A stretch of DNA of 64,000 bases, from contig CAVPUA010000003.1 in assembly GCA_963708805.1 (NCBI GenBank), positions 1,426,001 through 1,490,000 on the forward strand, written 5' to 3'. This DNA comes from CAVPUA01 sp963708805 (GTDB taxonomy: Bacteria > Actinomycetota > Actinomycetes > Mycobacteriales > Jatrophihabitantaceae). This document shows, one piece after another, positions 10,431-20,358 of the stretch. The notes below the pieces were generated by a model. The model saw nothing but the letters and a program-made list of their open reading frames with translations, searched no databases and was not told where the DNA came from. Position 1 is the first letter of the stretch, and every line of letters begins with the position of its first letter. A program made the position numbers and the translations under genes.

Positions 10431-11978
10431 ATGTCGAAAGCAGCTCGCGCACTCACGATCGGGCTGGCCGCAGCGCTAGCCCTCGGCCTCACGATCGTCG
10501 GTCCCGGCGGTGCTGCGCAGGCGGCGACTCCGCAGGCCCAGTCGACCGGACGGTTCCTCGACGGCTCGCTCGGAGGCAACGCTCTGCAGACCATCGCCGA
10601 CGTGCAGGACGCTCACGCCGACATGCCGGGGACCGCCTCGGCGCAGAACCCGCTCGACGCGACCGTGCTGCAGAAGCTCGACGTGCCGTTGACCGGCGCC
10701 CTGCAGTTGCCCGGCGGCGGCGTGTTCACGTTGGGTGCGGCCAACCAGGTCGCGCAGGCCCACGCGGACGGCTCCTCGTGGGGCGCAAGCGGCGCCGTGA
10801 GCAACTCCGGTGGCCTGTCGCTCGGCGGGGCGAACGGCAGTTTCCCGGCCGACGCCAAGATCGACTTGTCGCCCGCGGCGCTGAGTTCGGCCGCCGGCAC
10901 GCTACCGATCCCCGGCGGGTCGTCGCTGAACGCCCTGGGCGGTGTCACCGCGACCATCGGCGCGGTCTCGGCCCTGGCGCAGACGTCGACATCGGGTGCC
11001 GGATCGGCCAACTACGACATCGCCAACCTGACCTTGACCGTCGGTTCGCCCGCGGTCGGGGGTCTGCTCAAGACGATCACGTCGCAGAGCTCGGCTCTGA
11101 CCGCCCTGCTCGCCCCCGTCACGGCGGCGCTCGGTTCGGCCCTGCCGGCCCAATGTGCCCTGACGCCCGGCACCCTGCCCCCGACGATCTCCCTCGACAA
11201 CGGCACGGTCTACATCGATCCGGCGTCGGGGTCGTTGACCATCGACCTCGAGGCGCTGCTCGAGACGCTGCACCTGAACCTGAACGACCTGCCGGCCAAC
11301 ACCGACCTGATCAGCTATCTCGTGCAGCAATTGCCGACGATCCTGTCCACCGGGCTCGAGAACGCCGTCGACGCAATCATCAACCCGCTCGAGGCCGACT
11401 TCACCGCGTGCCTCGGTGCGCTGGGTCCGCTGGCTGGTGTCGTCGGAACCCTGTTGAGCACGCTCACGAGCGGTGAGCAGTCGGTCGAGGCGGCGATCAA
11501 CCAGGCCGCGACCAGCCTGAGCACCGCCGGCAGCTCCGGCATGGGCGCGCTGGCCGACGGTCTCAAGAAGGTCATCGACATCGGGGTCAACGTGCAGCCC
11601 AACACCGTCTCGAAGAACGCGGCGGCGCCCTTCACGAGCTCGCTGAAGCCGACGGCGGACCAGGCGTCGCCCGTCGTGGCCGGCCAGACGATCGTGCGGG
11701 CGATCGAGGTCGACCTGGTGGGCGACCCGCTCGCCTCGATCGCGCTCGCCAACGCGGCCAGCGGTCCGGCCGGAGCCACCCCGACCACGCCGACGTCCAC
11801 CTCCACCCCCGAGGGCTCCGGCACACCGCTGGCGGGCGGGGTTCCGACCGGCGTGAACGCGGGTTCGGCGGTGAAGTCTCCGATGCCGCTGACGGCACTG
11901 TGGCTGGCCCTGCTCGGGTTCGGTCTCGCCGGCGCGGGTGGTTTCGCCTGGCTGCGCCGGGCCGCGCGGCGCGCCTGA
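10431..11978 (+). CDS. secreted surface protein, choice-of-anchor G type
   Basis: This is an intact 515-residue protein. It starts at ATG 10431 behind GAGAGG, with a signal peptide (residues 1-32, ending AAQAA). The mature part is rich in Ala, Gly, Ser, Thr and Leu and has the look of the choice-of-anchor G family: GRFLDGSLGGNALQTIA near the N-terminus and YIDPASGSLTIDLEALL in the middle. Near the end is a Pro/Thr/Ser linker, then a hydrophobic segment (LTALWLALLGFGLAGAGGFA) and an Arg-rich tail, which is the layout of a cell-wall sorting signal. No LPXTG is present; the residues before the segment are SAVKSPMP. Its position behind a sortase gene suggests it is the substrate. Function beyond surface display is unknown. 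Confidence 0.78.
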   Translation: MSKAARALTIGLAAALALGLTIVGPGGAAQAATPQAQSTGRFLDGSLGGNALQTIADVQDAHADMPGTASAQNPLDATVLQKLDVPLTGALQLPGGGVFTLGAANQVAQAHADGSSWGASGAVSNSGGLSLGGANGSFPADAKIDLSPAALSSAAGTLPIPGGSSLNALGGVTATIGAVSALAQTSTSGAGSANYDIANLTLTVGSPAVGGLLKTITSQSSALTALLAPVTAALGSALPAQCALTPGTLPPTISLDNGTVYIDPASGSLTIDLEALLETLHLNLNDLPANTDLISYLVQQLPTILSTGLENAVDAIINPLEADFTACLGALGPLAGVVGTLLSTLTSGEQSVEAAINQAATSLSTAGSSGMGALADGLKKVIDIGVNVQPNTVSKNAAAPFTSSLKPTADQASPVVAGQTIVRAIEVDLVGDPLASIALANAASGPAGATPTTPTSTSTPEGSGTPLAGGVPTGVNAGSAVKSPMPLTALWLALLGFGLAGAGGFAWLRRAARRA

Positions 11979-12024
11979 TCGGGCGCTGCACGCCCGGCGG
12001 CCGACCGAAATACCAGACCTCGGC

Positions 12025-12054
12025 TTGACTTTCGGCGAACGACACGGTTGTAAT
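12025..12054 (+). promoter_or_regulatory. whiB2 promoter
   Basis: TTGACT (12025-12030) and TGTAAT (12049-12054) are separated by 18 bases; each hexamer matches the housekeeping sigma consensus at five of six positions. A leader of about 85 bases would follow, with GGAGGGG before the GTG start. Confidence 0.6.
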
Positions 12055-12148
12055 TCCCTTGTTGTCGTTCGATGTCTCCGATCGATGTCTTGGCCGGGGC
12101 AACCACAGACGCGGCGACAACCGTCATCAACTACCTGGAGGGGCTGCT

Positions 12149-12440
12149 GTGACGAACCCGACTCAGAACCTGGGCAGCGTGCACGAGGGCGAGCTCACCG
12201 TCGATCTTCGGCCTGCCCGACGAGTCGAGCTGGCACGAGCGCGCGCTGTGCTCGCAGACCGATCCCGAGGCGTTCTTCCCGGAAAAGGGCGGATCGACGC
12301 GCGAGGCCAAGAAGATCTGCGTTGGCTGCGAGGTGCGTGGCGAGTGCCTGGAGTACGCACTCGAGAACGACGAACGATTCGGCATCTGGGGCGGCCTCTC
12401 CGAGCGCGAGCGGCGCCGACTCCGGCGACGTGCCGGCTGA
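12149..12440 (+). CDS. whiB2: WhiB-family iron-sulfur regulator, WhiB2/WhmD type, frameshifted
   Basis: This is a small DNA-binding regulator holding a [4Fe-4S] cluster on four Cys: one in ERALCSQTDPEAFFPEKG, and CVGCEVRGEC for the next three. GIWGGLSERERRRL is the turn that contacts the primary sigma factor. In mycobacteria and streptomycetes this member controls septation and is close to essential. The start is GTG 12149 behind GGAGGGG. After GAT (12203-12205) an extra C at 12206 shifts the frame; removing it joins TVDLRP to the DFGLPDESSWHERALC reading. The order whiB2 - metallopeptidase - DUF3499 - manB - SIS protein - manA equals Rv3260c to Rv3255c. Confidence 0.93.
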
Positions 12441-12489
12441 GCGACGCCGTCCTGAGCACAGCCGTCCTGAGCGCCTACGTGAGCAGGGA

Positions 12490-13017
12490 CTAGCCGGGCG
12501 GATCGAGCTCGTCGAGATCCTTGCCGAGCGCCTCGGCGACGAGCTCGGCCACCACCGAGAAGACGAGGTCGCCCCGATCCTGACGATCGGCGGCGCGGGC
12601 CTCGACCGGACGCCGATAGATGACGACCAGCGGCGACCCTCCCGGGCCGCGGTCCAATCGGCCCAGCGGAACGCCCCGATCGGCGACGATCAACGGGTCG
12701 AAGGTCGCCGGGGCCGCGCCCGGAGGCACGTCCTCGACCGCGAACACGATGTCGGCGACCTCGGCCGCCCAGTGCGATTCGAGTTCCTCCACGGCGTCCA
12801 GGACCAGATCGTCGAACGCCTCGCTCGGGGCCCTGGACAGCGGTACGGCGGCAGGAGCCAACGGGCCGCGCAGGCCTCGTCCTCGGCGGTCACGTCGGCG
12901 GTACGCGCTGGGCCTGGCCGCCCGGCGCCCGGCGCTCTCGGGCCCGGCCGCACCGCTGGGACCGCTGGTGGATCCACCGCGGTTGGCCCCACCGCGGCGC
13001 GGCGACGAAGTGCTCAC
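12490..13017 (-). CDS. metallopeptidase-fold protein (zincin-like, DUF1025; Rv3259 type)
   Basis: This is an intact protein of 175 residues starting at GTG 13017. The N-terminal 60 residues are Arg, Gly and Ser rich and probably disordered. The rest matches the zincin-like metallopeptidase family: EAFDDLVLDAVEELESHW, then VAVEDVPPG-like FAVEDVPPGAAP, then LVVIYRRPVEARA. Where other members have HExxH, this protein reads VVAELVAEALG, so it lacks the zinc-binding motif and is probably not an active peptidase, as is common in actinobacterial members. It faces whiB2 and is read away from the DUF3499 gene, the same arrangement as Rv3259 beside Rv3260c. Confidence 0.8.
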   Translation of the reverse strand: MSTSSPRRGGANRGGSTSGPSGAAGPESAGRRAARPSAYRRRDRRGRGLRGPLAPAAVPLSRAPSEAFDDLVLDAVEELESHWAAEVADIVFAVEDVPPGAAPATFDPLIVADRGVPLGRLDRGPGGSPLVVIYRRPVEARAADRQDRGDLVFSVVAELVAEALGKDLDELDPPG

Positions 13018-13055
13018 GATCCGCGAGCCTACGCACGCGCGATCACGCCGCGGGT

Positions 13056-13061
13056 TATCTT
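13056..13061 (+). promoter_or_regulatory. -10 box of DUF3499 gene (leaderless)
   Basis: TATCTT ends exactly six bases before GTG 13068, so transcription should start on the G of the start codon. Confidence 0.55.
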
Positions 13062-13067
13062 TCGCGC

Positions 13068-13427
13068 GTGAGGCATGTACGCGGCTGTAGCCGCTCGGGC
13101 TGCGGGCGTGCCGCAGTGGCGACCCTCACCTACGTCTACTCCGACTCGACCGCCGTCGTCGGACCGCTGGCCAGCTTCGCCGAACCCCACTCCTACGACC
13201 TGTGCGAGGAGCACGCCGTCCGGCTGACGGTGCCACGCGGCTGGGAGGTCATGCGGCACGCCGGTGAGTACCCGGCGCCCATCCCGCACGCCGACGATCT
13301 GGAAGCTCTGGCCGACGCCGTGCGCGAGGCGGCCCGAATCGACCCGATCCAGCTGACCGACGCCGACTTCGCCGAGGGATCGGCTCCGCGTCGCGGGCAC
13401 CTTCGGGTCGTGCCCCCGTCTCGGTGA
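13068..13427 (+). CDS. DUF3499 family protein (Rv3258c type)
   Basis: This is an intact 119-residue protein of unknown function found throughout actinobacteria. The N-terminus has two Cys pairs of a small zinc site (CSRSGC and later CEEHAV) around the conserved ATLTYVYSDSTAVVGPL. The centre has the invariant VPRGWEV, and the C-terminus is acidic then basic. No Shine-Dalgarno is visible and the -10 box lies directly before the GTG, so it is probably translated from a leaderless mRNA. It sits 23 bases before manB and in other actinobacteria is a constant neighbour of it; a link with cell-envelope mannose metabolism is possible but unproved. Confidence 0.9.
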   Translation: MRHVRGCSRSGCGRAAVATLTYVYSDSTAVVGPLASFAEPHSYDLCEEHAVRLTVPRGWEVMRHAGEYPAPIPHADDLEALADAVREAARIDPIQLTDADFAEGSAPRRGHLRVVPPSR

Positions 13428-13438
13428 GCGCGGTCCCC

Positions 13439-13444
13439 TAGGCT
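13439..13444 (+). promoter_or_regulatory. -10 box of manB (leaderless)
   Basis: TAGGCT ends six bases before GTG 13451. Confidence 0.55.
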
Positions 13445-13450
13445 CTGCTC

Positions 13451-14839
13451 GTGAGCTCGCCACCAGACCTGTCGACGATCATCAAGGCCTACGACGTCCG
13501 CGGGATCGTTCCGGACCAGTTGGACGAAGACGTCGCGCGGGCCATCGGCGCGGCGTTCGTCGACGTCCTCCAGTCACCGCGGATCGTCACCGCGCACGAC
13601 ATGCGCGACACGGGCCCGTCGCTGGCCCACGCGTTCGCCGAGGGCGCGATCAGCCGCGGCGCCGATGTCGTCGAAGCTGGGCTCGCCTCCACCGACATGC
13701 TCTATTACGCCTCGGGATCGCTCGATCTGCCCGGTGCGATGTTCACGGCCAGCCACAACCCGGCCGACTACAACGGCATCAAGCTCTGCCGCGCGGGTGC
13801 CGTGCCGGTCGGCCAGGACTCGGGGCTGACCGAGATCCGCCTGAGGGCCCAGCGGTACCTGCACCAGGGTCTGCCGGCCTTCGACCGTCCGCACGGTGTG
13901 TTCTCGACGACCGAGCTGCTGTCGTCCTACGCCGAGTACCTGCGGGAGCTGGTCGACCTCGCCGAGATCCGACCACTGACGGTCGTGGTCGACGCCGGCA
14001 ACGGAATGGGCGGCTACACGGTCCCCGCGGTGCTGGGCGACACGATCCTCGACGCGCTGCCGCTGACGATCGTGCCCCTCTACTTCGAGCTGGACGGCAC
14101 GTTCCCGAATCACGAGGCCAATCCGCTCGAGCCGGCCAACCTCGTCGACCTCCAGCGGCGGGTCGTCGAGGTGGGCGCCGATCTCGGGCTGGCCTTCGAC
14201 GGTGACGCCGACCGCTGTTTCGTGGTGGACGCTGCCGGGGCCGCCGTCTCGCCGAGCACCATCACCGGGCTGGTTGCCAGCCGTGAGCTGGCCGACGATC
14301 CCGGCGCGAACGTGATCTACAACCTCATCACCTCGCGCGCGGTGCCCGAGGTGATCGAGGAGCACGGGGGCGTCCCGGTGCGCACCCGGGTCGGCCACTC
14401 GTTCATCAAGGCCGAGATGGCGCGCACCGACGCCGTGTTCGGCGGCGAGCACTCGGCGCACTACTACTTCCGCGAGTTCTGGCGGGCCGACACCGGCATG
14501 CTGGCCGCGATGCACGTGCTGGCCGCGCTCGGCGAGCAGGACGGCACGCTGGCCGAGCTGACGGCGCAGTTCAGCCGCTACCACGATTCGGGCGAGATCA
14601 ACTCGACCGTCGACGACCAGGCCGCCCGCACCGAGGCCGTGCGCGAGCACTTTGCCGCGCAGACGAAGTCCGAAGATCATCTCGACGGACTCACGATCGA
14701 CCTCGACGATGGCAGCTGGCTCAACGTGCGCCCGTCCAACACCGAGCCGCTGCTGCGACTCAACGTCGAGGCGGCCACCGACGAGCGGATGATCGAGATC
14801 CGCGACGAGGCGCTCGCCGTCATCCGCGCGACGGACTAG
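13451..14839 (+). CDS. manB: phosphomannomutase/phosphoglucomutase
   Basis: This is an intact 462-residue alpha-D-phosphohexomutase that interconverts mannose-6-phosphate and mannose-1-phosphate, the precursor of GDP-mannose for mannosylated lipids and glycans. All four landmarks are present: the phosphoserine loop FTASHNPADYNGIK, the metal loop FDGDADRCF, the sugar-specificity loop GGEHSAHYYF, and the phosphate-binding RPSNTEPLLRL near the C-terminus. The order with the SIS protein and manA downstream is the Rv3257c-Rv3256c-Rv3255c block. Unlike most neighbours it has no frameshift. Confidence 0.95.
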   Translation: MSSPPDLSTIIKAYDVRGIVPDQLDEDVARAIGAAFVDVLQSPRIVTAHDMRDTGPSLAHAFAEGAISRGADVVEAGLASTDMLYYASGSLDLPGAMFTASHNPADYNGIKLCRAGAVPVGQDSGLTEIRLRAQRYLHQGLPAFDRPHGVFSTTELLSSYAEYLRELVDLAEIRPLTVVVDAGNGMGGYTVPAVLGDTILDALPLTIVPLYFELDGTFPNHEANPLEPANLVDLQRRVVEVGADLGLAFDGDADRCFVVDAAGAAVSPSTITGLVASRELADDPGANVIYNLITSRAVPEVIEEHGGVPVRTRVGHSFIKAEMARTDAVFGGEHSAHYYFREFWRADTGMLAAMHVLAALGEQDGTLAELTAQFSRYHDSGEINSTVDDQAARTEAVREHFAAQTKSEDHLDGLTIDLDDGSWLNVRPSNTEPLLRLNVEAATDERMIEIRDEALAVIRATD

Positions 14840-14847
14840 GAGAGACC

Positions 14848-15042
14848 ATGCTCATCGACGCCGGCCTGCTCGAACTGCTGGCCTGTCCCAGCGATGATCA
14901 CGCGCCCCTGCGTGAGGTGGACGGGGCACTGGTCTGCACGTTCTGCGCGACCAGCTACCCGATCGACGCCGACGGCATCCCGGTCCTGCTGCGCGACGAG
15001 GCGACGCCGGGACCGAACGGCATCGGAGTGGCGGCGTCCTGA
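14848..15042 (+). CDS. Trm112-like zinc protein
   Basis: This is a 64-residue Trm112-fold protein: LLELLACPSDDHAPL, then CTFCATSYPIDADGIPVLL. The Cys residues (CP.., CTFC) form a zinc site. Bacterial members are small partners of methyltransferases or stand-alone proteins. It starts at ATG 14848 behind GGAGA, eight bases after the manB stop, and its stop overlaps a following ATG as TGATG. Confidence 0.85.
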   Translation: MLIDAGLLELLACPSDDHAPLREVDGALVCTFCATSYPIDADGIPVLLRDEATPGPNGIGVAAS

Positions 15043-15055
15043 TGGACCTGTCCTG

Positions 15056-16212
15056 ATGGACGGGCCAGACGAGGCCGTCCTCGCCGATGCGGATCAACTC
15101 GCGCGCCAGGACGGCGGCGGTCTGCTTGTGGTCGCTCGCGCGGTCGGGTGCTCAGGTGCGCCACGTCGGCGAGACGGTCGGCGGAGTTCGGTCTCGAGCA
15201 GCTGGTCGGCGACCGGCCCCGCGCGGTGCTTCTCGCGGCGACGCGCCGGCGCGTGGTGCCCTGCGCCTGCTGAACCGGCTGCTCGGCGCCGGCCGTGCCG
15301 GTCACCGTCTGGGGCGGCGCCGACCTGCCGCGCTGGGCGGGACCGGCCGATCGCCTGCTGGCGGCGCGCGGTCGACGGTCGCCACCCGCGGGTGACCGGG
15401 CTGGTCGAGCAGGCCGCGCGACGCGGCCTGATCCGGGCCGTGGTGGCCCCGGCCGGGTCGCCGGTGGCCCAGGCGGCCGGACGCGCCCCCGTGTCGGCTC
15501 TGGGCGGTGACGTGCAATCCGCGCGCCGCACTGTGGCCGATCGCCGTACCCGCTGCTGCAGGCCGCCGACGTGCTCGATCTGCGGACGTTCACACCGGGC
15601 CTGCTGGCGGAGCTCGCCGACGGCCTGGACGCCACGGCCGAGGCCTGCCGCCCCTCGGCCGACCCGTTCACCAATCCGGCCAAGGCGCTGGCGATCGACG
15701 CTGGGCGATGCCATCCCGCTGGTCGTCGGCGCCGGTCCGTTGGCCGGCATCGCGGCCCGGATCTTCGCCGACGCGCTGCGCCTGTTCGCGGGCGGCCCGC
15801 GATCGCGGTCACCCTGCCCGACGGCGTCGCGGTGGCCGCGGCGCTGCTGAGCGGGCGTATCTTCCGGGCCCGCCGAGGACGATCTGTTCCGCGACCGGGT
15901 CGACGACCCGGTCGTGCGCCGCCGACATGATCACCGATGGGCGACGATGCCGACCCGTCGGATGGACGCTCGAGTCACGAGCTGCAGCTCGACGAACTGG
16001 CCGCCCGCGCCGCCGCCGACGCCTTGCACCAGCTGGCCACCGCGAACGACGTCCACTCCTCGGCCCTCGACCCGTCGGTCGACCCACGTTCGAGCTCGAC
16101 GCTCGTGACCCGCCTGGCGTCGACGTCGTCCGTCGGCCTTTTCACGGCCACCTATCTCGCGCTGGCGAGTGGCATCGACCCGTCCGCGCCGAGGGCGGGG
16201 GAACTGCTGTGA
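15056..16212 (+). CDS. SIS-domain protein (Rv3256c type), heavily frameshifted
   Basis: The protein is rebuilt from about eight frame segments: MDGPDEAVLADADQLARQDG, SGAQVRHV, PVTVWGGADLPRWAG, RLIRAVV.., LQAADVLDLRTFTPGLLAELADGL, LGDAIPLVVGAGPLAGIAAR, and at the end ELQLDELAARAAADALHQLA with LALASGIDPSAPRAGELL. Between manB and manA, a protein of this length with a sugar-isomerase (SIS) architecture is the Rv3256c-like family, related to bifunctional phosphoglucose/phosphomannose isomerases; whether it isomerises anything is unproved. The start at 15056 is the second of two ATGs produced by a small duplication. The stop overlaps the transporter start as GTGA. Confidence 0.7.
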
Positions 16213-17136
16213 GCGCATCCGGTGGGTCGCAAGGCGGTGATCGCCGCGCTCGGCGCGAACCTCGGCATCGCAGTGATCAAGTTCGTCGCGTTCGCGCTGA
16301 CCGGGTCGTCGTCGATGTTGGCCGAGGGCGTGCACTCGACCGTCGACTCCGGCAATCAGGTCCTGCTGCTGGTCGGGGCGCGAACGATCGCAGCGCGACC
16401 GCAACCCCCGAGCACCCGTTCGGCTACGGGCGCGATCGCTACGTCTACGGCTTCCTCGTCGCGCTCATGTTGTTCAGCGCCGGCGGGCTGTTCGCGGCCT
16501 ACGAAGGCATCGAGAAGATCCTGCACCCGCACAAGATCGACGATGTCGCGATCGCCCTTGGTGTGCTCGCGGTGGCCGTCGTGCTCGAGAGCTTCTCGCT
16601 GCGCACGGCCGTTCACGAGTCGCGCGAGCTCAAGGGCGAGTTCAGCTGGGTGGAGTTCATCCGGCGCGCCAAGATCCCCGATCTGCCGGTCGTGCTGCTC
16701 GAGGACGCCGCGGCGCTCACCGGTCTCGTGCTGGCCTTCATCGGGGTGGGGCTGGCGGCGCTGACCGGCGACGGCGTGTGGGACGGCATCGGCACGGTCG
16801 CGATCGGCGCGCTGCTGCTGGCGGTGGCGGTTGTGTTGATCATCGAGACGAAGAGCCTGCTGCTGGGCGAGTCGGCCTCGCCCGAGGCGCTGGCCGCGAT
16901 CGAGGCCAATCTGGTCGGCCCCGGGGTCGAGCGGATCATCCACCTGCGCACGATGCACCTCGGTCCTGAGGAGTTGCTGGTCGGCGCCAAGCTGGCCATG
17001 CCGGCCGCCGCGACGCTCACCGACGTCGCGAACGCGATCGACGCGGCCGAGGCTGCGCGTACGGGCCGCTGTCCCGGCCGCCCGGGTGATCTATCTCGAA
17101 CCCGACCTCGACCACCTGCGCGAACCGAGCCCCTAG
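16209..17136 (+). CDS. cation diffusion facilitator transporter, frameshifted
   Basis: This is a CDF-type exporter of divalent cations (Zn, Co, Fe or Mn) driven by proton exchange, with about six membrane segments: IAALGANLGIAVIKFVAFAL, then VHSTVDSGNQVLLLVG (metal-binding His and Asp region), HPFGYGRDRYVYGFLVALML, VLLEDAAALTGLVLAFIGVG and AIGALLLAVAVVLIIETKSL. The last 90 residues are the cytoplasmic dimerisation domain (GVERIIHLRTMHLGPEELLV). The GTG at 16209 overlaps the previous stop. Frame changes lie near 16225, 16390 (one base missing) and 17060. Its ion cannot be deduced. A place within a mannose-6-phosphate isomerase operon may hint at metal supply for ManA, which is zinc dependent. 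Confidence 0.88.
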
Positions 17137-17137
17137 C

Positions 17138-18317
17138 GTGGCCGACCTCATCCCGATCGACGGCGCCGCCCGGTCCTATGCCTGGGGCTCGCCGACCGCC
17201 GATCCCGGACCTGCTCGGCGAACCAGCGTCGGGCCAGCCGGTGGCCGAGCTGTGGTTCGGCGCCCACGCCGACGACCCGTCACCCGCCCCCGAGCACGCC
17301 ACCACGCTGGATGCCTTGCTCGCCGCCGACCCGACCGCCCTGCTCGGGGCGGCGGTGGTCGCCGAGTTCGGCCCGCGGCTGCCCTTCCTGCTCAAGCTGC
17401 TGGCCGCCGAGCTGCCGCTTGTCGATCCAGGTCCATCCCGACCTCGCCCAGGCCCGGGCCGGGTTCGCGGCCGAGGACGAACGCGGCATTCCCCGCGACG
17501 CTCCGAACCGCAACTACCGCGACGACAACCACAAGCCGGAGTTGATCTACGCGCTCACGCCGTTCGAGGCGCTGTGCGGTTTCCGCCCGGTCGAGGCGAC
17601 GCTGCGGCTGATCGCCTTGTTCGACCGGCCCGAACTCGCTTTCCTGGCCGAGCTGCTGGCCGGCGAGGACGGACTGCGCACCGCGTTCACCGCGTTGCTC
17701 GAGGCTCGCCGGATCCGGCGCCGCTGGTCGACGCGGTGGCGCCGGCGCGCCGGTCGAGCGTCAGCGACGTCGAGTTCGACGTCGCCATCCGGGCCGTACG
17801 TCGGTGCGCTGATGCGTTCCCCGGCGACGTCGGGGTGGTGCTGTCGCTGCTGCTCAACGCGATCACGCTGGCCCCGGGCGAGGCGATCTACCTCGGCGCC
17901 GGCAACGTGCACGCGTATCTGCACGGGTTCGGCGTCGAGATCATGGCCAACAGCGACAACGTGCTGCGCTGCGGGCTGACCCCGAAGCACGTCGACGTGG
18001 ACGAGCTGCTGGCGATCACCGACTTCACCGCGCTGGCCGATCCCCGCTGGGTGCCCTCGACGCCGTCGCCCTGTGTGCGCCTGGACGTCCCCGTGCCCGA
18101 CTTCGGTCTGTCGGTGTTCGAACTGCCCGGCTGCGACCAGGCGATCACCGGGCCGGCCATCGTGCTCGCCCTGGGGGAGCAGACCACGGTGAACACGGGC
18201 GCGGACGAGACGGTATCGCTGCTGCCGGGCCACGCCGTCTTCGTCCCGGCCGGGGTCGCCGTGACCGTGCAGGGCACAGGACACGCCGCGATCGCCAGCC
18301 CTGGTCGGCAAACCTGA
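17138..18317 (+). CDS. manA: mannose-6-phosphate isomerase, class I, frameshifted
   Basis: This zinc enzyme converts fructose-6-phosphate to mannose-6-phosphate and so feeds ManB. The zinc ligands of type I enzymes are visible: Gln and His in IQVHPD, Glu in NHKPELIYAL, and His in GAGNVHAYLHG. The N-terminus MADLIPIDGAARSYAWGS and the C-terminal cupin (LPGHAVFVPAGVAVTVQG) complete the fold. It starts one base after the transporter stop. Frame changes lie near 17205, 17420, 17715 and 17760. It is the last gene of the manB-manA block. Confidence 0.92.
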
Positions 18318-18342
18318 CACAACTCTGGTAAGTTCAGCGGTG

Positions 18343-18723
18343 ATGCAGCCGTTGACGATCCAGCAAGCCGCTGAAGCCACCGGGTGGTCGCAGCGGATGC
18401 TGCGCTATCTCGAGCAGGCCGGCCTGGTCGCGGCGCTGCGCACCCCGGGGGGCCACCGGCTCTACGGAGCCCGGCAGATCGAGCGCCTGCAGAAGTTGCG
18501 GGAACTCCTGGCTCAGCACGACCTGACCATCAACGACATCGCGTTCGAGCTGCGCATGCGGACCGACGCGCCACTGGCCCGCTCGGTCGACGACTGGTTC
18601 GGCGCGGTCCATCGCAACACCGCTCCACCCGAGGCGGGCATCTATCGCCGCCTCACGTCGCTCGACCAGCTCGCCACCCATCCGGAAACAGCTAGCGCAA
18701 CACCTACCGCAGAAGGAGCCATC

Positions 18724-18727
<4 letters not shown>
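18343..18727 (+). CDS. MerR-type regulator, reading without stop into ahcY
   Basis: The N-terminal 70 residues are a MerR winged-helix domain: TIQQAAEATGWSQRMLRYLE, then GLVAALRTPGGHRLYG and QIERLQKLRELLAQHDLT. There is no Cys-based metal site or ligand-binding domain, so it belongs to the short MerR-like group. In the written sequence no stop separates it from ahcY. One extra base upstream would put MerR into the frame that ends with TGA at 18725-18727, overlapping the ahcY GTG as GTGA, a junction used many times in this region, so the end given here is inferred. TAAGTT (18329-18334) lies eight bases before ATG 18343. Confidence 0.75.
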
Positions 18728-20205
<1,478 letters not shown>

Positions 20206-20222
20206 GCGGCTCACCCACCCGA

Positions 20223-20292
20223 GCCGAGTGGCCGAAATCTGGCCGAGTGGCCGCGAATTCCCGGCCACTCGCGGATAAATCGGCCACTCGGC
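20223..20292. repeat. 12-base direct and inverted repeats, probable bidirectional terminator
   Basis: GCCGAGTGGCCG occurs at 20223-20234 and 20242-20253, and its reverse complement CGGCCACTCGGC at 20281-20292, with a partial copy CGGCCACTCG at 20262-20271. The set lies between the convergent ahcY and RDD genes and can fold into alternative hairpins on either strand. Confidence 0.7.
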
Positions 20293-20302
20293 GAAGTGGG
20301 AG

Positions 20303-20358
20303 TTCTGGCTCGGCGCAGTGTTCTGGCTCGGCGCAGTGAGAGTTCTAGCTCGGCGGTG
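20303..20358. repeat. three tandem copies of an 18-base unit
   Basis: TTCTGGCTCGGCGCAGTG appears at 20303-20320 and again at 20321-20338; a weaker third copy (TTCTAGCTCGGCGGTGTG) begins at 20343 and covers the stop codon of the RDD gene. Confidence 0.75.

Noticed and set aside
12446..12472. Direct repeat GCCGTCCTGAGC twice after whiB2
   Set aside because: A single short duplication with no palindrome or link to a known signal; no function can be argued.
18321..18334. AACT-N6-AGTT as a MerR operator before the MerR gene
   Set aside because: Four-base arms are too short to be distinguished from chance, and MerR operators normally lie between well-formed -35 and -10 boxes, which are not evident here.
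20303..20358. A CRISPR array suggested by regular repeats
   Set aside because: The 18-base units are contiguous with no spacers and there are no cas genes.
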